Assembly (NCBI GenBank): GCA_000436735.1
Contig: FR887204.1
Coordinates: 30,090-36,625, forward strand
Direction of reading: 5' to 3'
Length of the DNA: 6,536 nt
Origin: Firmicutes bacterium CAG:170
GTDB lineage: Bacteria; Bacillota; Clostridia; Oscillospirales; Oscillospiraceae
Part shown: positions 1 through 6,536 of the stretch, piece after piece
Layout: each line of letters begins with the position of its first letter
Numbering within the stretch: the first letter of the stretch is position 1
Position numbers and translations under genes: made by a program
The notes under the pieces: generated by a model
The model's database searches: none
What the model saw: the letters and a program-made list of their open reading frames with translations, nothing else
What the model was told of the DNA's origin: nothing

Positions 1-1416
1 GAGGAGGCTGACGGCAGCTTTACGGGCGATGCCTCCGGTGCGGTGCCCGCCGAGACCGGAGCCGCCCGCCTTTCCTCCGCACAGCTTGAAAAGCTGCGCG
101 GCGCAAGCATAAAGACTGCAGCAAATACCATCACGACGCTGGCCGACGCCTACGCCTGGCTCGCGCAGGAGGGGTATTCGACAACCGGCATCAACGGGCT
201 TCTATCGCCCGCAAACAGCACCGCACAAAAGGCTCAGGACTGGCTTGGCCTGTCCAGCACGCTGAATCTGCTGCTTGAGGGCGACTATGACGAGGTCGGA
301 ACGCTCTACTGCGCCGTGCAAACCGATGATCCGGGCTGGGATTTCCTCTATATCTCCTTCAATTATGTCAAAACGGGCGGCTGGTACTACATCACCGACC
401 CCAATGATCATCTGCCGAGCACCGGCTATGCCTGCTGCCGCGCGCGCACCATCCGGGCAAGCAGCCTCGCGGTCGTCAAGGACGCTCTGGTTTCCGGAGA
501 CGGCGGTAAGGTGCGGCTGCTGATGATGGCGGCGCTGCCGCTGACGACCACGCCCATCCGGCTGCGCTACGAGGCGGAGCCGGAAAGCGTCTTGTTCGTG
601 ACGCCCACAAATGCGCAGGTGCTCTATCAGGCCAATGCGGAGGCGCTGGCTGAATATCAGCGCGAACAGGCGGAAAAAGCCCGCGCGGAGGCGGAGCGCT
701 GGGAGCGTCAGGCGCCGTCGCTGCGTATCTCCAGCTACGGTATGCCCGATGCCATCGGCAATACGACGCTCAGCTATGAACAGGCCAAAGCGCTGGTCGG
801 ACAGGAGCCGGAAAAAATTGCCGAGAGCGTCAAGACCGTGGGCGACGTGCTGCAATACATGATCGCCGCACGCTTCGGCTACAATGCTCCGGGCGTCTTT
901 ACCCCGTGGTATGACGACTGGGGCTACGATGCGCCGGGCGACGATCAGCTGCGCCAGAACTACGGCTGCTGCTGCGGCGGCTACGCCAACACCGTCAGCT
1001 ATCTGCTGGAGGGGGATTATGACAAGGTCGGCACGCTCCGCTGGGTCGGCGGCGGCAATCATACGATCAGCTGGGTAATGACCGGCGGAAAGTATTACGT
1101 CTTCGACTTCACGCAGTATTGCAGCGGCGGTCATTACAACAATTTCCACGCGCCGGTGACGGTGCTCGACCGGCTGGAGGATTATTACGACAAGATGCCG
1201 TCGATCTACTCGAAGAAGGATGTGGTCATTATGGTCGCCTTTGAGGCCGGCAAGGCGATGTATCCGTCGCAGTGGAATGATCCCCCGCAGTTCTCGGGTC
1301 TGACCTTCCCAAAGGAGGCAGACGGCAGCGTGATCGTGATCTATCAGGCGGACCCCGCCTGCGGCGTCCGCTTCCGGCAGGCGTCGAATAAGATCCCCCG
1401 CTGGCCCCTCTCATAA
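1..1416 (+). CDS. Tandem transglutaminase-like protein, 5' end cut by window
   Basis: The reading frame is open from base 1 to a TAA at 1414-1416 (471 codons visible). A GTG at 43 is an unconvincing start, so the gene most likely begins upstream. Two related modules are visible. Module 2 (about residues 250-470, counted from base 1) has the transglutaminase-core pattern: a GCCCGGYA segment with C325 as the likely nucleophile, H354 in NHTISW and D369 in YYVFDF. Module 1 (about residues 25-213) aligns with it through EGDYDEVGTL versus EGDYDKVGTL and TGGWYYITD versus TGGKYYVFD. There W81 replaces the Cys and I118 the His, and only D133 remains, so it is probably inactive. A charged Ala/Glu/Arg-rich helical linker (about 211-238) joins them. 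In this superfamily the active copy could be a cysteine protease, peptidoglycan-related hydrolase or cross-linking enzyme; the substrate cannot be told. Extracellular location is inferred, since the N-terminus is missing. The ending REQ/YQAN versus YQAD suggests the repeat unit includes a small C-terminal beta module. Confidence 0.85.
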   Translation, partial: EEADGSFTGDASGAVPAETGAARLSSAQLEKLRGASIKTAANTITTLADAYAWLAQEGYSTTGINGLLSPANSTAQKAQDWLGLSSTLNLLLEGDYDEVGTLYCAVQTDDPGWDFLYISFNYVKTGGWYYITDPNDHLPSTGYACCRARTIRASSLAVVKDALVSGDGGKVRLLMMAALPLTTTPIRLRYEAEPESVLFVTPTNAQVLYQANAEALAEYQREQAEKARAEAERWERQAPSLRISSYGMPDAIGNTTLSYEQAKALVGQEPEKIAESVKTVGDVLQYMIAARFGYNAPGVFTPWYDDWGYDAPGDDQLRQNYGCCCGGYANTVSYLLEGDYDKVGTLRWVGGGNHTISWVMTGGKYYVFDFTQYCSGGHYNNFHAPVTVLDRLEDYYDKMPSIYSKKDVVIMVAFEAGKAMYPSQWNDPPQFSGLTFPKEADGSVIVIYQADPACGVRFRQASNKIPRWPLS

Positions 1417-1638
1417 GCTCACAAATGCCCAGGGAAAACGAAACAGCATTTTATTCCGCCGCGTTCAGCGGAATCCTACGGATATTTTGACGGACAGAAA
1501 TGCCGCCGCACAAAATGTGCGGCGGCATTCGTTTTTCATGATCGCCGTCTCTGCGGCAATGCGCTCCCGCAAAGGCGCGCTCCTTGTAACGTTCCCATCC
1601 TCGCGCAGGATAGGAGCAGCCCGCTCGCAGGCGCTGAC
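1417..1638. other. Convergent intergenic region
   Basis: This is the 222-base space between two genes whose 3' ends face each other. Besides the terminator hairpin it holds two smaller inverted repeats. One is ATTCCGC (1453-1459) with GCGGAAT (1468-1474). The other is CCCATCCT (1594-1601) with AGGATAGG (1607-1614), which forms an 8-bp stem with one G-U pair when read as minus-strand RNA. Neither has a following T-run. Short open frames here have no convincing ribosome binding site, and I see no further gene. Confidence 0.5.
1499..1536 (+). terminator. Intrinsic terminator after the transglutaminase-like gene
   Basis: A perfect 13-bp inverted repeat (AATGCCGCCGCAC at 1499-1511, its complement at 1517-1529) encloses a 5-base AAAAT loop. 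It is followed by CG and TTTTT (1532-1536). It lies 82 bases after the stop of the plus-strand gene, between two convergent genes. Read on the minus strand the stem is followed by a weaker T-rich tract (TTTCTGT), so it may also stop the small-protein/deaminase transcript, which has no other obvious terminator. Confidence 0.85.
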
Positions 1639-1908
1639 TCAAAGCAGCGCCGTCAGCAGCCATGCAAGCCCGACTGCCGCCGCGCCGGTCAGGAGCCAGC
1701 TGAGCCGCACCGTGAGCTTGCCGCTCCAGCGGCCTCCGCCGGTTCTTCCGGCCACATACCGCCCGGCCTCCTGCTGTGCCTGCCGCAGGATATCCTCCTG
1801 ACTGACGCCGTCCCTGACCTCGCAGCGCACAATGAAAATCGCCTGCTCGAACAGCTCCGGGTCAGGCGTCCGCACCACGACCGCCTGCCTTGTGATCCCC
1901 TTTACCAT
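1639..1908 (-). CDS. Small tail-anchored membrane protein, function unknown
   Basis: This 89-residue protein starts at ATG 1908-1906. An AAAGGGAGG ribosome binding site lies 7 bases upstream, and the stop is TGA at 1641-1639. Residues 1-54 form a soluble, predicted mixed alpha/beta part: VKGITRQAVVVRTPDP, then FEQAIFIVR, then an amphipathic helix DILRQAQQEAGRYV. A short Gly/Arg-rich hinge (55-64) leads to one hydrophobic segment (about 67-89) ending in LLTALL right at the C-terminus. This implies a cytoplasmic N-terminal part with a membrane tail. The MVKG...DPxLFEQAIFIV pattern resembles short conserved clostridial proteins that databases sometimes label translation-factor-like. That is from memory, and I see nothing that supports a translation role. 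The gene lies 66 bases downstream of the dCMP deaminase on the same strand, so the two are probably co-transcribed. A palindrome fills the gap just before its ribosome binding site. Confidence 0.8.
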   Translation of the reverse strand: MVKGITRQAVVVRTPDPELFEQAIFIVRCEVRDGVSQEDILRQAQQEAGRYVAGRTGGGRWSGKLTVRLSWLLTGAAAVGLAWLLTALL

Positions 1909-1921
1909 AGCGAAGCCTCCC

Positions 1922-1951
1922 TTTCAGATACATTTCAAATGTTCTCTGAAA
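1922..1951. promoter_or_regulatory. 30-bp imperfect palindrome before small membrane-protein gene
   Basis: The outer arms are TTTCAGA (1922-1928) and TCTGAAA (1945-1951). The inner arms are ACATTT (1930-1935) and AAATGT (1937-1942), centred on base 1936. Only the spacers between inner and outer arms differ (one base on the left, two on the right). The site is AT-rich in a GC-rich setting and overlaps the upstream edge of the minus-strand ribosome binding site (1916-1924). It could be an operator for a dimeric repressor, or, as RNA, a hairpin that affects translation or processing of the second gene. I do not recognise the motif as a named box. Confidence 0.45.
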
Positions 1952-1974
1952 AGTATCGCCTGATTTTCCGGCGC

Positions 1975-2469
1975 TTAAACGCCGTCCAGCTCGATCTCCG
2001 CAATGGAATCGTCCTGATCGATCCAGTCCTGCACCTGCACGACCGTATATTCGGAGGGCGTCATGCGGATGACCACGCGCTCGAGGCCCGCGTTGATAAT
2101 CAGTCGTCTGCACATCGAGCAGGAGGTCGCGTCGGACAAGATCGCGCCGTTCTTGGCGTCCTCGCCGACCAGATAGATCGTCCCGCCGATGCACTCGTTC
2201 CTGGACGCAGAAATAATGGCGTTCGCCTCGGCGTGGACGCTGCGGCAAAGCTCGTAGCGTTCTCCACGCGGGACGCACATCTGTTCGCGGACGCAGAAGC
2301 CCAGATCGGAGCAGTTTTTTCGGCCGCGCGGCGCGCCGTTATAGCCGGTGGCCACGATCTCGTCGTTGCGGACGATGATCGCGCCGTAGCGCCTGCGCAG
2401 GCACGTCGAGCGCTCCAGGACTGTCTGCGCAATGTCCAGATAATAATTTTCCTTTTCGATCCGCCGCAT
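1975..2469 (-). CDS. dCMP deaminase (deoxycytidylate deaminase, ComEB-like)
   Basis: This is a 164-residue cytidine/deoxycytidylate deaminase family protein that hydrolyses dCMP to dUMP, the substrate of thymidylate synthase; it should be cytosolic and zinc-dependent. The zinc/catalytic signature is visible as H79-A-E81 (SVHAEANAI), with E81 the proton shuttle, and C117-x-x-C120 (SCSMCRRLI). The family-typical N-terminal block YGAIIVRNDEIVATGYNGAPRG spans residues 28-49. Ser116 stands where the usual Pro of the PCxxC motif is found. Extra cysteines (C23, C53, C59, C65, C75) are in the region where relatives often have further conserved Cys/His. The start chosen is ATG 2469-2467, with GGGAGG 7 bases upstream. 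A longer frame reaches ATG 2514, but that codon and the next Met fall at or above the likely promoter -10 and have no ribosome binding site. Length is normal for the family. It is the first gene of a probable two-gene minus-strand operon. Confidence 0.9.
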   Translation of the reverse strand: MRRIEKENYYLDIAQTVLERSTCLRRRYGAIIVRNDEIVATGYNGAPRGRKNCSDLGFCVREQMCVPRGERYELCRSVHAEANAIISASRNECIGGTIYLVGEDAKNGAILSDATSCSMCRRLIINAGLERVVIRMTPSEYTVVQVQDWIDQDDSIAEIELDGV

Positions 2470-2476
2470 AATGCCG

Positions 2477-2482
2477 CCTCCC
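2477..2482 (-). promoter_or_regulatory. Ribosome binding site deciding the deaminase start
   Basis: GGGAGG on the minus strand lies 7 bases before ATG 2469-2467. No comparable sequence precedes the in-frame ATG codons at 2499 and 2514, so this site fixes the start of the 164-residue form. Confidence 0.75.
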
Positions 2483-2497
2483 GCCGCAGTTTTTTTC

Positions 2498-2527
2498 ATT
2501 TTACCATAGCGCACGCCGCCTCTGCAA
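2498..2527 (-). promoter_or_regulatory. Promoter for the dCMP deaminase operon
   Basis: On the minus strand there is an extended -10, TGG-TAAAAT (TAAAAT at 2503-2498; TAAAAT matches TATAAT at 5 of 6). A weak -35, TTGCAG, lies at 2527-2522 with an 18-base spacer. The predicted transcript start near 2491 leaves about 20 bases of leader, enough for the ribosome binding site, and excludes the two upstream ATG codons. Confidence 0.55.
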
Positions 2528-2536
2528 GCACCCGTC

Positions 2537-2565
2537 TTGCCGGACGCAAAATTTTATGGTATACT
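2537..2565 (+). promoter_or_regulatory. Promoter for the secreted two-domain protein
   Basis: TTGCCG (2537-2542), a 17-base spacer and TATACT (2560-2565) with an upstream TGG form an extended -10 promoter. Transcription should begin near 2572, giving a leader of about 25 bases. A GGAAAGGCGG ribosome binding site (2581-2590) lies 7 bases before the ATG at 2598. It diverges from the deaminase promoter, with the two -35 elements 9 bases apart. Confidence 0.7.
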
Positions 2566-2597
2566 GAGTTATCAAACTACGGAAAGGCGGCGTTTTC

Positions 2598-3701
2598 ATG
2601 CGCAAAAGGCTTCTGTCGATCCTGCTGTCCGTGCTGCTGTGTCTGGCGCTCGTCTCGCCGCAGGCCGCCGCAGCGGATATCTATTTTGTCGCGGTGGACG
2701 ATTCCGTCCCGCTGACGCTCCCGTCGAGCATGTCCCCGTTTTTCTCCGGCAGCACGCTCTATGTCCCGTCCTCCGTATTCGAGGCGGCGCCGGGCGGCGT
2801 CACTCCGTCCTACAACGCCTCCGGGCAGACGCTCGTGCTGTTCCGGAGCGGTGCGCGGCTGATATTCAATCTGGCGAACGGCACCGTGACCGACGAGGAC
2901 AAGAATTCCTCCAATATCTCCACCGTCTCCAAAAACGGAACGATCTATCTCCCGCTCTATTTCTGCACCAGCCATTTCGGTCTCTCCGTAACGACGCTCA
3001 ACAGCGCCGAGGGCTACCCCATCCTGCGCTTCACGACCGGCAGCGAGGTCTATGACGACGCCATGTTCGTGGAAAAGGCGGAAAATCTCATCACCTATCT
3101 GGCCGAGCAGTACGGCTCCGGCACGCCATCCGTTCCGAACACGAACGGCGGCGAGGAGGACCCGCCCGGGGAAGAGGAGCCGCACGTCTCCGGCTCCTTC
3201 TGTCTGGCCATTGAGGACGCCGCCTCCATGGAGGCCTCCGCTGCCGCGCTGGAGAGCGCCGGGCAGCGCGCGGCGTTCTTCCTGACCGGAGACGAGATTG
3301 AGGCGTTCCCGGAGCTTGTGCGCAGCCTCTATGCCGCCGGTCATACCATCGGGCTCACCGTCCCGGACGGCTGCGAGGATCCCGCCGCCGAGCTGGGAAG
3401 CGCAAACGAAGCGCTGTTCCGTGTGCTGCGCCGCAAAACGCTCTGTGCGCTGCTGACCGCCGCGCAGACGGAGGACTGCATAGGCTACGCCATTTTCATT
3501 CGTCCCGAGGAGCAGCCCCCGCTCGAGGAGCTTCTGACGGACGGCGCGGAAACGCACCTTCTGGTCTGCACCGACGACACCGCCGAGGTGCTTTCGCAGC
3601 TCGACCGCGCAGGCGCAACGCTCCGCCCCCTTCGGGAGACGAGTCCCCTCGCCCAGTCCATCGTTCCGCAGGAGCCGCCGGAAAACGACGGCCTGCAATG
3701 A
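2598..3701 (+). CDS. Secreted protein: copper-amine-oxidase-N-like domain plus degenerate NodB-like domain
   Basis: This is a 367-residue protein. A Sec signal peptide is clear: RKR, a hydrophobic core at about residues 5-19, and an Ala-rich cleavage region near 23-26. No lipobox is seen, because Leu precedes C15. Residues about 27-150 show the repeated beta pattern of copper-amine-oxidase-N-like modules (TLYVPSSVFEAAPGGV, TIYLPLYFCTSHFGLSV), which in Firmicutes are found on many surface proteins and need not bind copper. A Gly/Glu/Pro-rich linker covers about 175-197. Residues about 198-350 resemble a NodB polysaccharide-deacetylase fold: LAIEDAAS where TFDDG is expected, AAFFLTG at 225-231, FPELVRSLYAAGHTIG at 237-252. 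The metal-binding HxxxH is absent: T254 and G258 occupy the two His positions, and only one Asp of the DD pair remains (D207). It is therefore probably a non-catalytic binding or structural protein at the cell surface. The NodB assignment is a remote-homology judgement. The gene has its own promoter and terminator. Confidence 0.8.
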   Translation: MRKRLLSILLSVLLCLALVSPQAAAADIYFVAVDDSVPLTLPSSMSPFFSGSTLYVPSSVFEAAPGGVTPSYNASGQTLVLFRSGARLIFNLANGTVTDEDKNSSNISTVSKNGTIYLPLYFCTSHFGLSVTTLNSAEGYPILRFTTGSEVYDDAMFVEKAENLITYLAEQYGSGTPSVPNTNGGEEDPPGEEEPHVSGSFCLAIEDAASMEASAAALESAGQRAAFFLTGDEIEAFPELVRSLYAAGHTIGLTVPDGCEDPAAELGSANEALFRVLRRKTLCALLTAAQTEDCIGYAIFIRPEEQPPLEELLTDGAETHLLVCTDDTAEVLSQLDRAGATLRPLRETSPLAQSIVPQEPPENDGLQ

Positions 3702-3723
3702 GCCTCCGCAAATATCTCCTTCT

Positions 3724-3757
3724 GCCCGCAGCTCCGTCCGGAGCCTGCGGGCTTTTT
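3724..3757 (+). terminator. Intrinsic terminator after the secreted two-domain gene
   Basis: An 8-bp outer stem (GCCCGCAG 3724-3731, CTGCGGGC 3745-3752) continues through CTCC/GGAG with one bulged C to a four-base loop. It is followed directly by TTTTT (3753-3757). It starts 22 bases after the stop codon at 3701. Confidence 0.85.
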
Positions 3758-3864
3758 CTGCGCCGGAACGCTTCGCGGAGCTGCTTTTTCCGCGTCTGCG
3801 ATTCCTCTTTTCCGCCCGATTTCGCGCTTTCCGGCGCGTTTCATGGTGAGACGGCGCAAAACGC

Positions 3865-3901
3865 CCGCCCGGAATTGGGCGGTATTGCCCAATATCTTTT
3901 T
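3865..3901 (+). promoter_or_regulatory. Overlapping stem-loops upstream of hutU, terminator-like or operator
   Basis: ATTGGGC (3874-3880) and GCCCAAT (3887-3893) form a perfect 7-bp inverted repeat around a six-base centre. A run of five T (3897-3901) follows closely, as in a small intrinsic terminator. A second inverted repeat, CCGCCC (3865-3870) with GGGCGG (3877-3882), uses the same GGGC bases, so the two stems cannot form together. As DNA, the 3874-3893 repeat is centred about 44 bases before the predicted hut transcript start, where an activator or repressor dimer could act. Which reading is correct depends on where transcription starts. Confidence 0.5.
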
Positions 3902-3921
3902 GCCGCGCCATCGGATATAAT
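3893..3921 (+). promoter_or_regulatory. Probable hut operon promoter
   Basis: TATAAT (3916-3921) is a perfect -10. The hexamer 17 bases upstream (TATCTT, 3893-3898) is a poor -35, which fits a promoter that needs an activator or is weak without induction. Start of transcription would be near 3928, giving a leader of about 66 bases. Confidence 0.55.
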
Positions 3922-3935
3922 GGAAGCAGAAGCCC

Positions 3936-3953
3936 CGTCCGCCCCGGCGGACG
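3936..3953 (+). other. Hairpin in the predicted hutU leader
   Basis: CGTCCGC (3936-3942) pairs perfectly with GCGGACG (3947-3953) around a CCCG loop. It has no T-run. It sits near the 5' end of the predicted hut transcript and 40 bases before the start codon, so it may stabilise the mRNA or be part of leader regulation. The AAGAAGGA ribosome binding site lies outside it. Confidence 0.45.
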
Positions 3954-3993
3954 CGCAGGACCCCAGATCTTATCAGAAAGAAGGAACCGAAGC

Positions 3994-6013
<2,020 letters not shown>

Positions 6014-6015
<2 letters not shown>

Positions 6016-6020
6016 AGGAG
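6014..6020 (+). promoter_or_regulatory. hutI ribosome binding site overlapping the hutU stop
   Basis: AAAGGAG begins inside the TAA stop of hutU (6013-6015) and lies 7 bases before the hutI ATG at 6028. This tight arrangement suggests coupled translation of the two pathway enzymes from one mRNA. Confidence 0.75.
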
Positions 6021-6027
6021 CGCCGCT

Positions 6028-6536
6028 ATGGAACGCCTGCTGATCCAGAACATCGGCCTGCTTGCCACGCCCGCCGGTCACGAGGCCCGGCGCGGCCCGG
6101 CGCAGGGTGAGATCTCCATGACCAAAAACGCATGGCTTCTTGCCGAGGACGGCGTGATCGCCGCCTCCGGCACCGGCGCGCCTCCCGGCTGCGGCGCGGC
6201 GAAGGTGCTTGACGCACAGGGCTGCCTGGTCACGCCGGGCCTTGTGGACGCGCACACGCATCTGATCTTCGGCGGCTGGCGTCAGAATGAGCTGGGGCTC
6301 AAGCTGCACGGCGTGAGCTACCTCGAAATTCTGGCGCGCGGCGGCGGCATTCTGTCCACCGTCGAGGCCACCCGCGCCGCGAGTGAAGAGGCGCTCGTGC
6401 AGAAGGCGCTGCCGGAGCTGGAAACGATGCTCCGCTGGGGCACGACGACCTGCGAGATCAAGAGCGGCTACGGCCTCGCCACCGAACAGGAGCTGAAGCA
6501 GCTGCGCGCGATCCGGCGGCTCCGGCCGCTCCAGCC
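6028..6536 (+). CDS. hutI: Imidazolonepropionase, 3' end cut by window
   Basis: Only the first 169 codons are visible, about 40% of the usual roughly 410 residues. The frame is open to the window edge with no stop. The enzyme opens 4-imidazolone-5-propanoate to N-formimino-L-glutamate, the third step of histidine degradation; it is a cytosolic metal-dependent amidohydrolase. Metal ligands H76 and H78 are in the strand LVTPGLVDAHTHLIFGG (65-83 region). The substrate-binding stretch that follows reads GGWRQNELGLKLHGVSYLEI, then LARGGGILSTV. The family block TTTCEIKSGYGL spans residues 139-150. The N-terminal 60 residues form the small beta-sandwich part typical of amidohydrolases. It is the second gene of the hut operon, right behind hutU. 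Confidence 0.95.
   Translation, partial: MERLLIQNIGLLATPAGHEARRGPAQGEISMTKNAWLLAEDGVIAASGTGAPPGCGAAKVLDAQGCLVTPGLVDAHTHLIFGGWRQNELGLKLHGVSYLEILARGGGILSTVEATRAASEEALVQKALPELETMLRWGTTTCEIKSGYGLATEQELKQLRAIRRLRPLQ

Noticed and set aside
202..1149. Minus-strand open frame (315 codons) opposite the transglutaminase-like gene
   Set aside because: It is antisense to the repeated transglutaminase modules and is explained by GC-rich codon bias.
1468..1638. In-frame continuation past the UGA of the small membrane-protein gene (possible read-through or broken gene)
   Set aside because: The frame stays open for about 50 codons but runs through the terminator hairpin, follows a hydrophobic tail that makes a natural C-terminus, and has no recognisable domain. 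It is most likely chance openness of GC-rich DNA.
1451..1663. Minus-strand 70-codon open frame in the convergent gap
   Set aside because: It overlaps the end of the small-protein gene, lacks a ribosome binding site and encodes the terminator hairpin.
1939..2715. Plus-strand open frame (258 codons) opposite the dCMP deaminase
   Set aside because: The opposite strand carries intact zinc-deaminase motifs. This frame also runs through both divergent promoters and into the next gene in the wrong frame.

Overview
The window is GC-rich (roughly 60% by eye) with compact genes, AGGAGG-type ribosome binding sites and sigma-70/sigma-A-like promoters. The protein set (transglutaminase-like secreted protein, copper-amine-oxidase-N-like surface protein, ComEB-like dCMP deaminase, long-form urocanase) suggests a GC-rich member of the Clostridia, most likely an Oscillospiraceae-type gut anaerobe. 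This placement is inferred from protein style and was not tested by a search.

Layout. (1) Positions 1-1416, plus strand: the 3' part of a gene for a protein with two tandem transglutaminase-like domains. The first copy has lost its catalytic Cys and His, while the second keeps a full Cys-His-Asp set. A strong 13-bp hairpin with a T-run follows at 1499-1536. (2) Positions 2469-1639, minus strand: a dCMP deaminase followed by a small tail-anchored protein, probably one operon, with a 30-bp imperfect palindrome between them just before the second ribosome binding site. (3) Positions 2470-2597: a divergent promoter region with an extended -10 promoter in each direction. (4) Positions 2598-3701, plus strand: a secreted two-domain protein (copper-amine-oxidase-N-like plus a NodB-like deacetylase fold without its catalytic residues), with its own terminator. 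(5) Positions 3702-3993: a regulatory region with a terminator-like stem-loop and an overlapping alternative stem, a perfect TATAAT, a leader hairpin and a ribosome binding site. (6) Positions 3994-6536, plus strand: the start of a histidine-degradation (hut) operon, with complete hutU (long form, 673 aa) and the first 169 codons of hutI. hutI is cut by the window edge.

How the genes work together. HutU converts urocanate to imidazolonepropionate and HutI opens that ring to formiminoglutamate, so these two are consecutive steps of one pathway. Histidine ammonia-lyase and the formiminoglutamate-processing enzyme are not in the window and would be expected nearby. The deaminase pair is a separate nucleotide-metabolism unit. 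The two secreted proteins are each probably monocistronic at their 3' ends and have no clear link to the hut genes.

No clearly new multi-gene system is visible. The most interesting points are two cases of domains that keep their fold but have lost catalytic residues (the first transglutaminase-like repeat and the NodB-like domain), the switch-like stem-loops in front of hutU, and the palindrome inside the deaminase operon.
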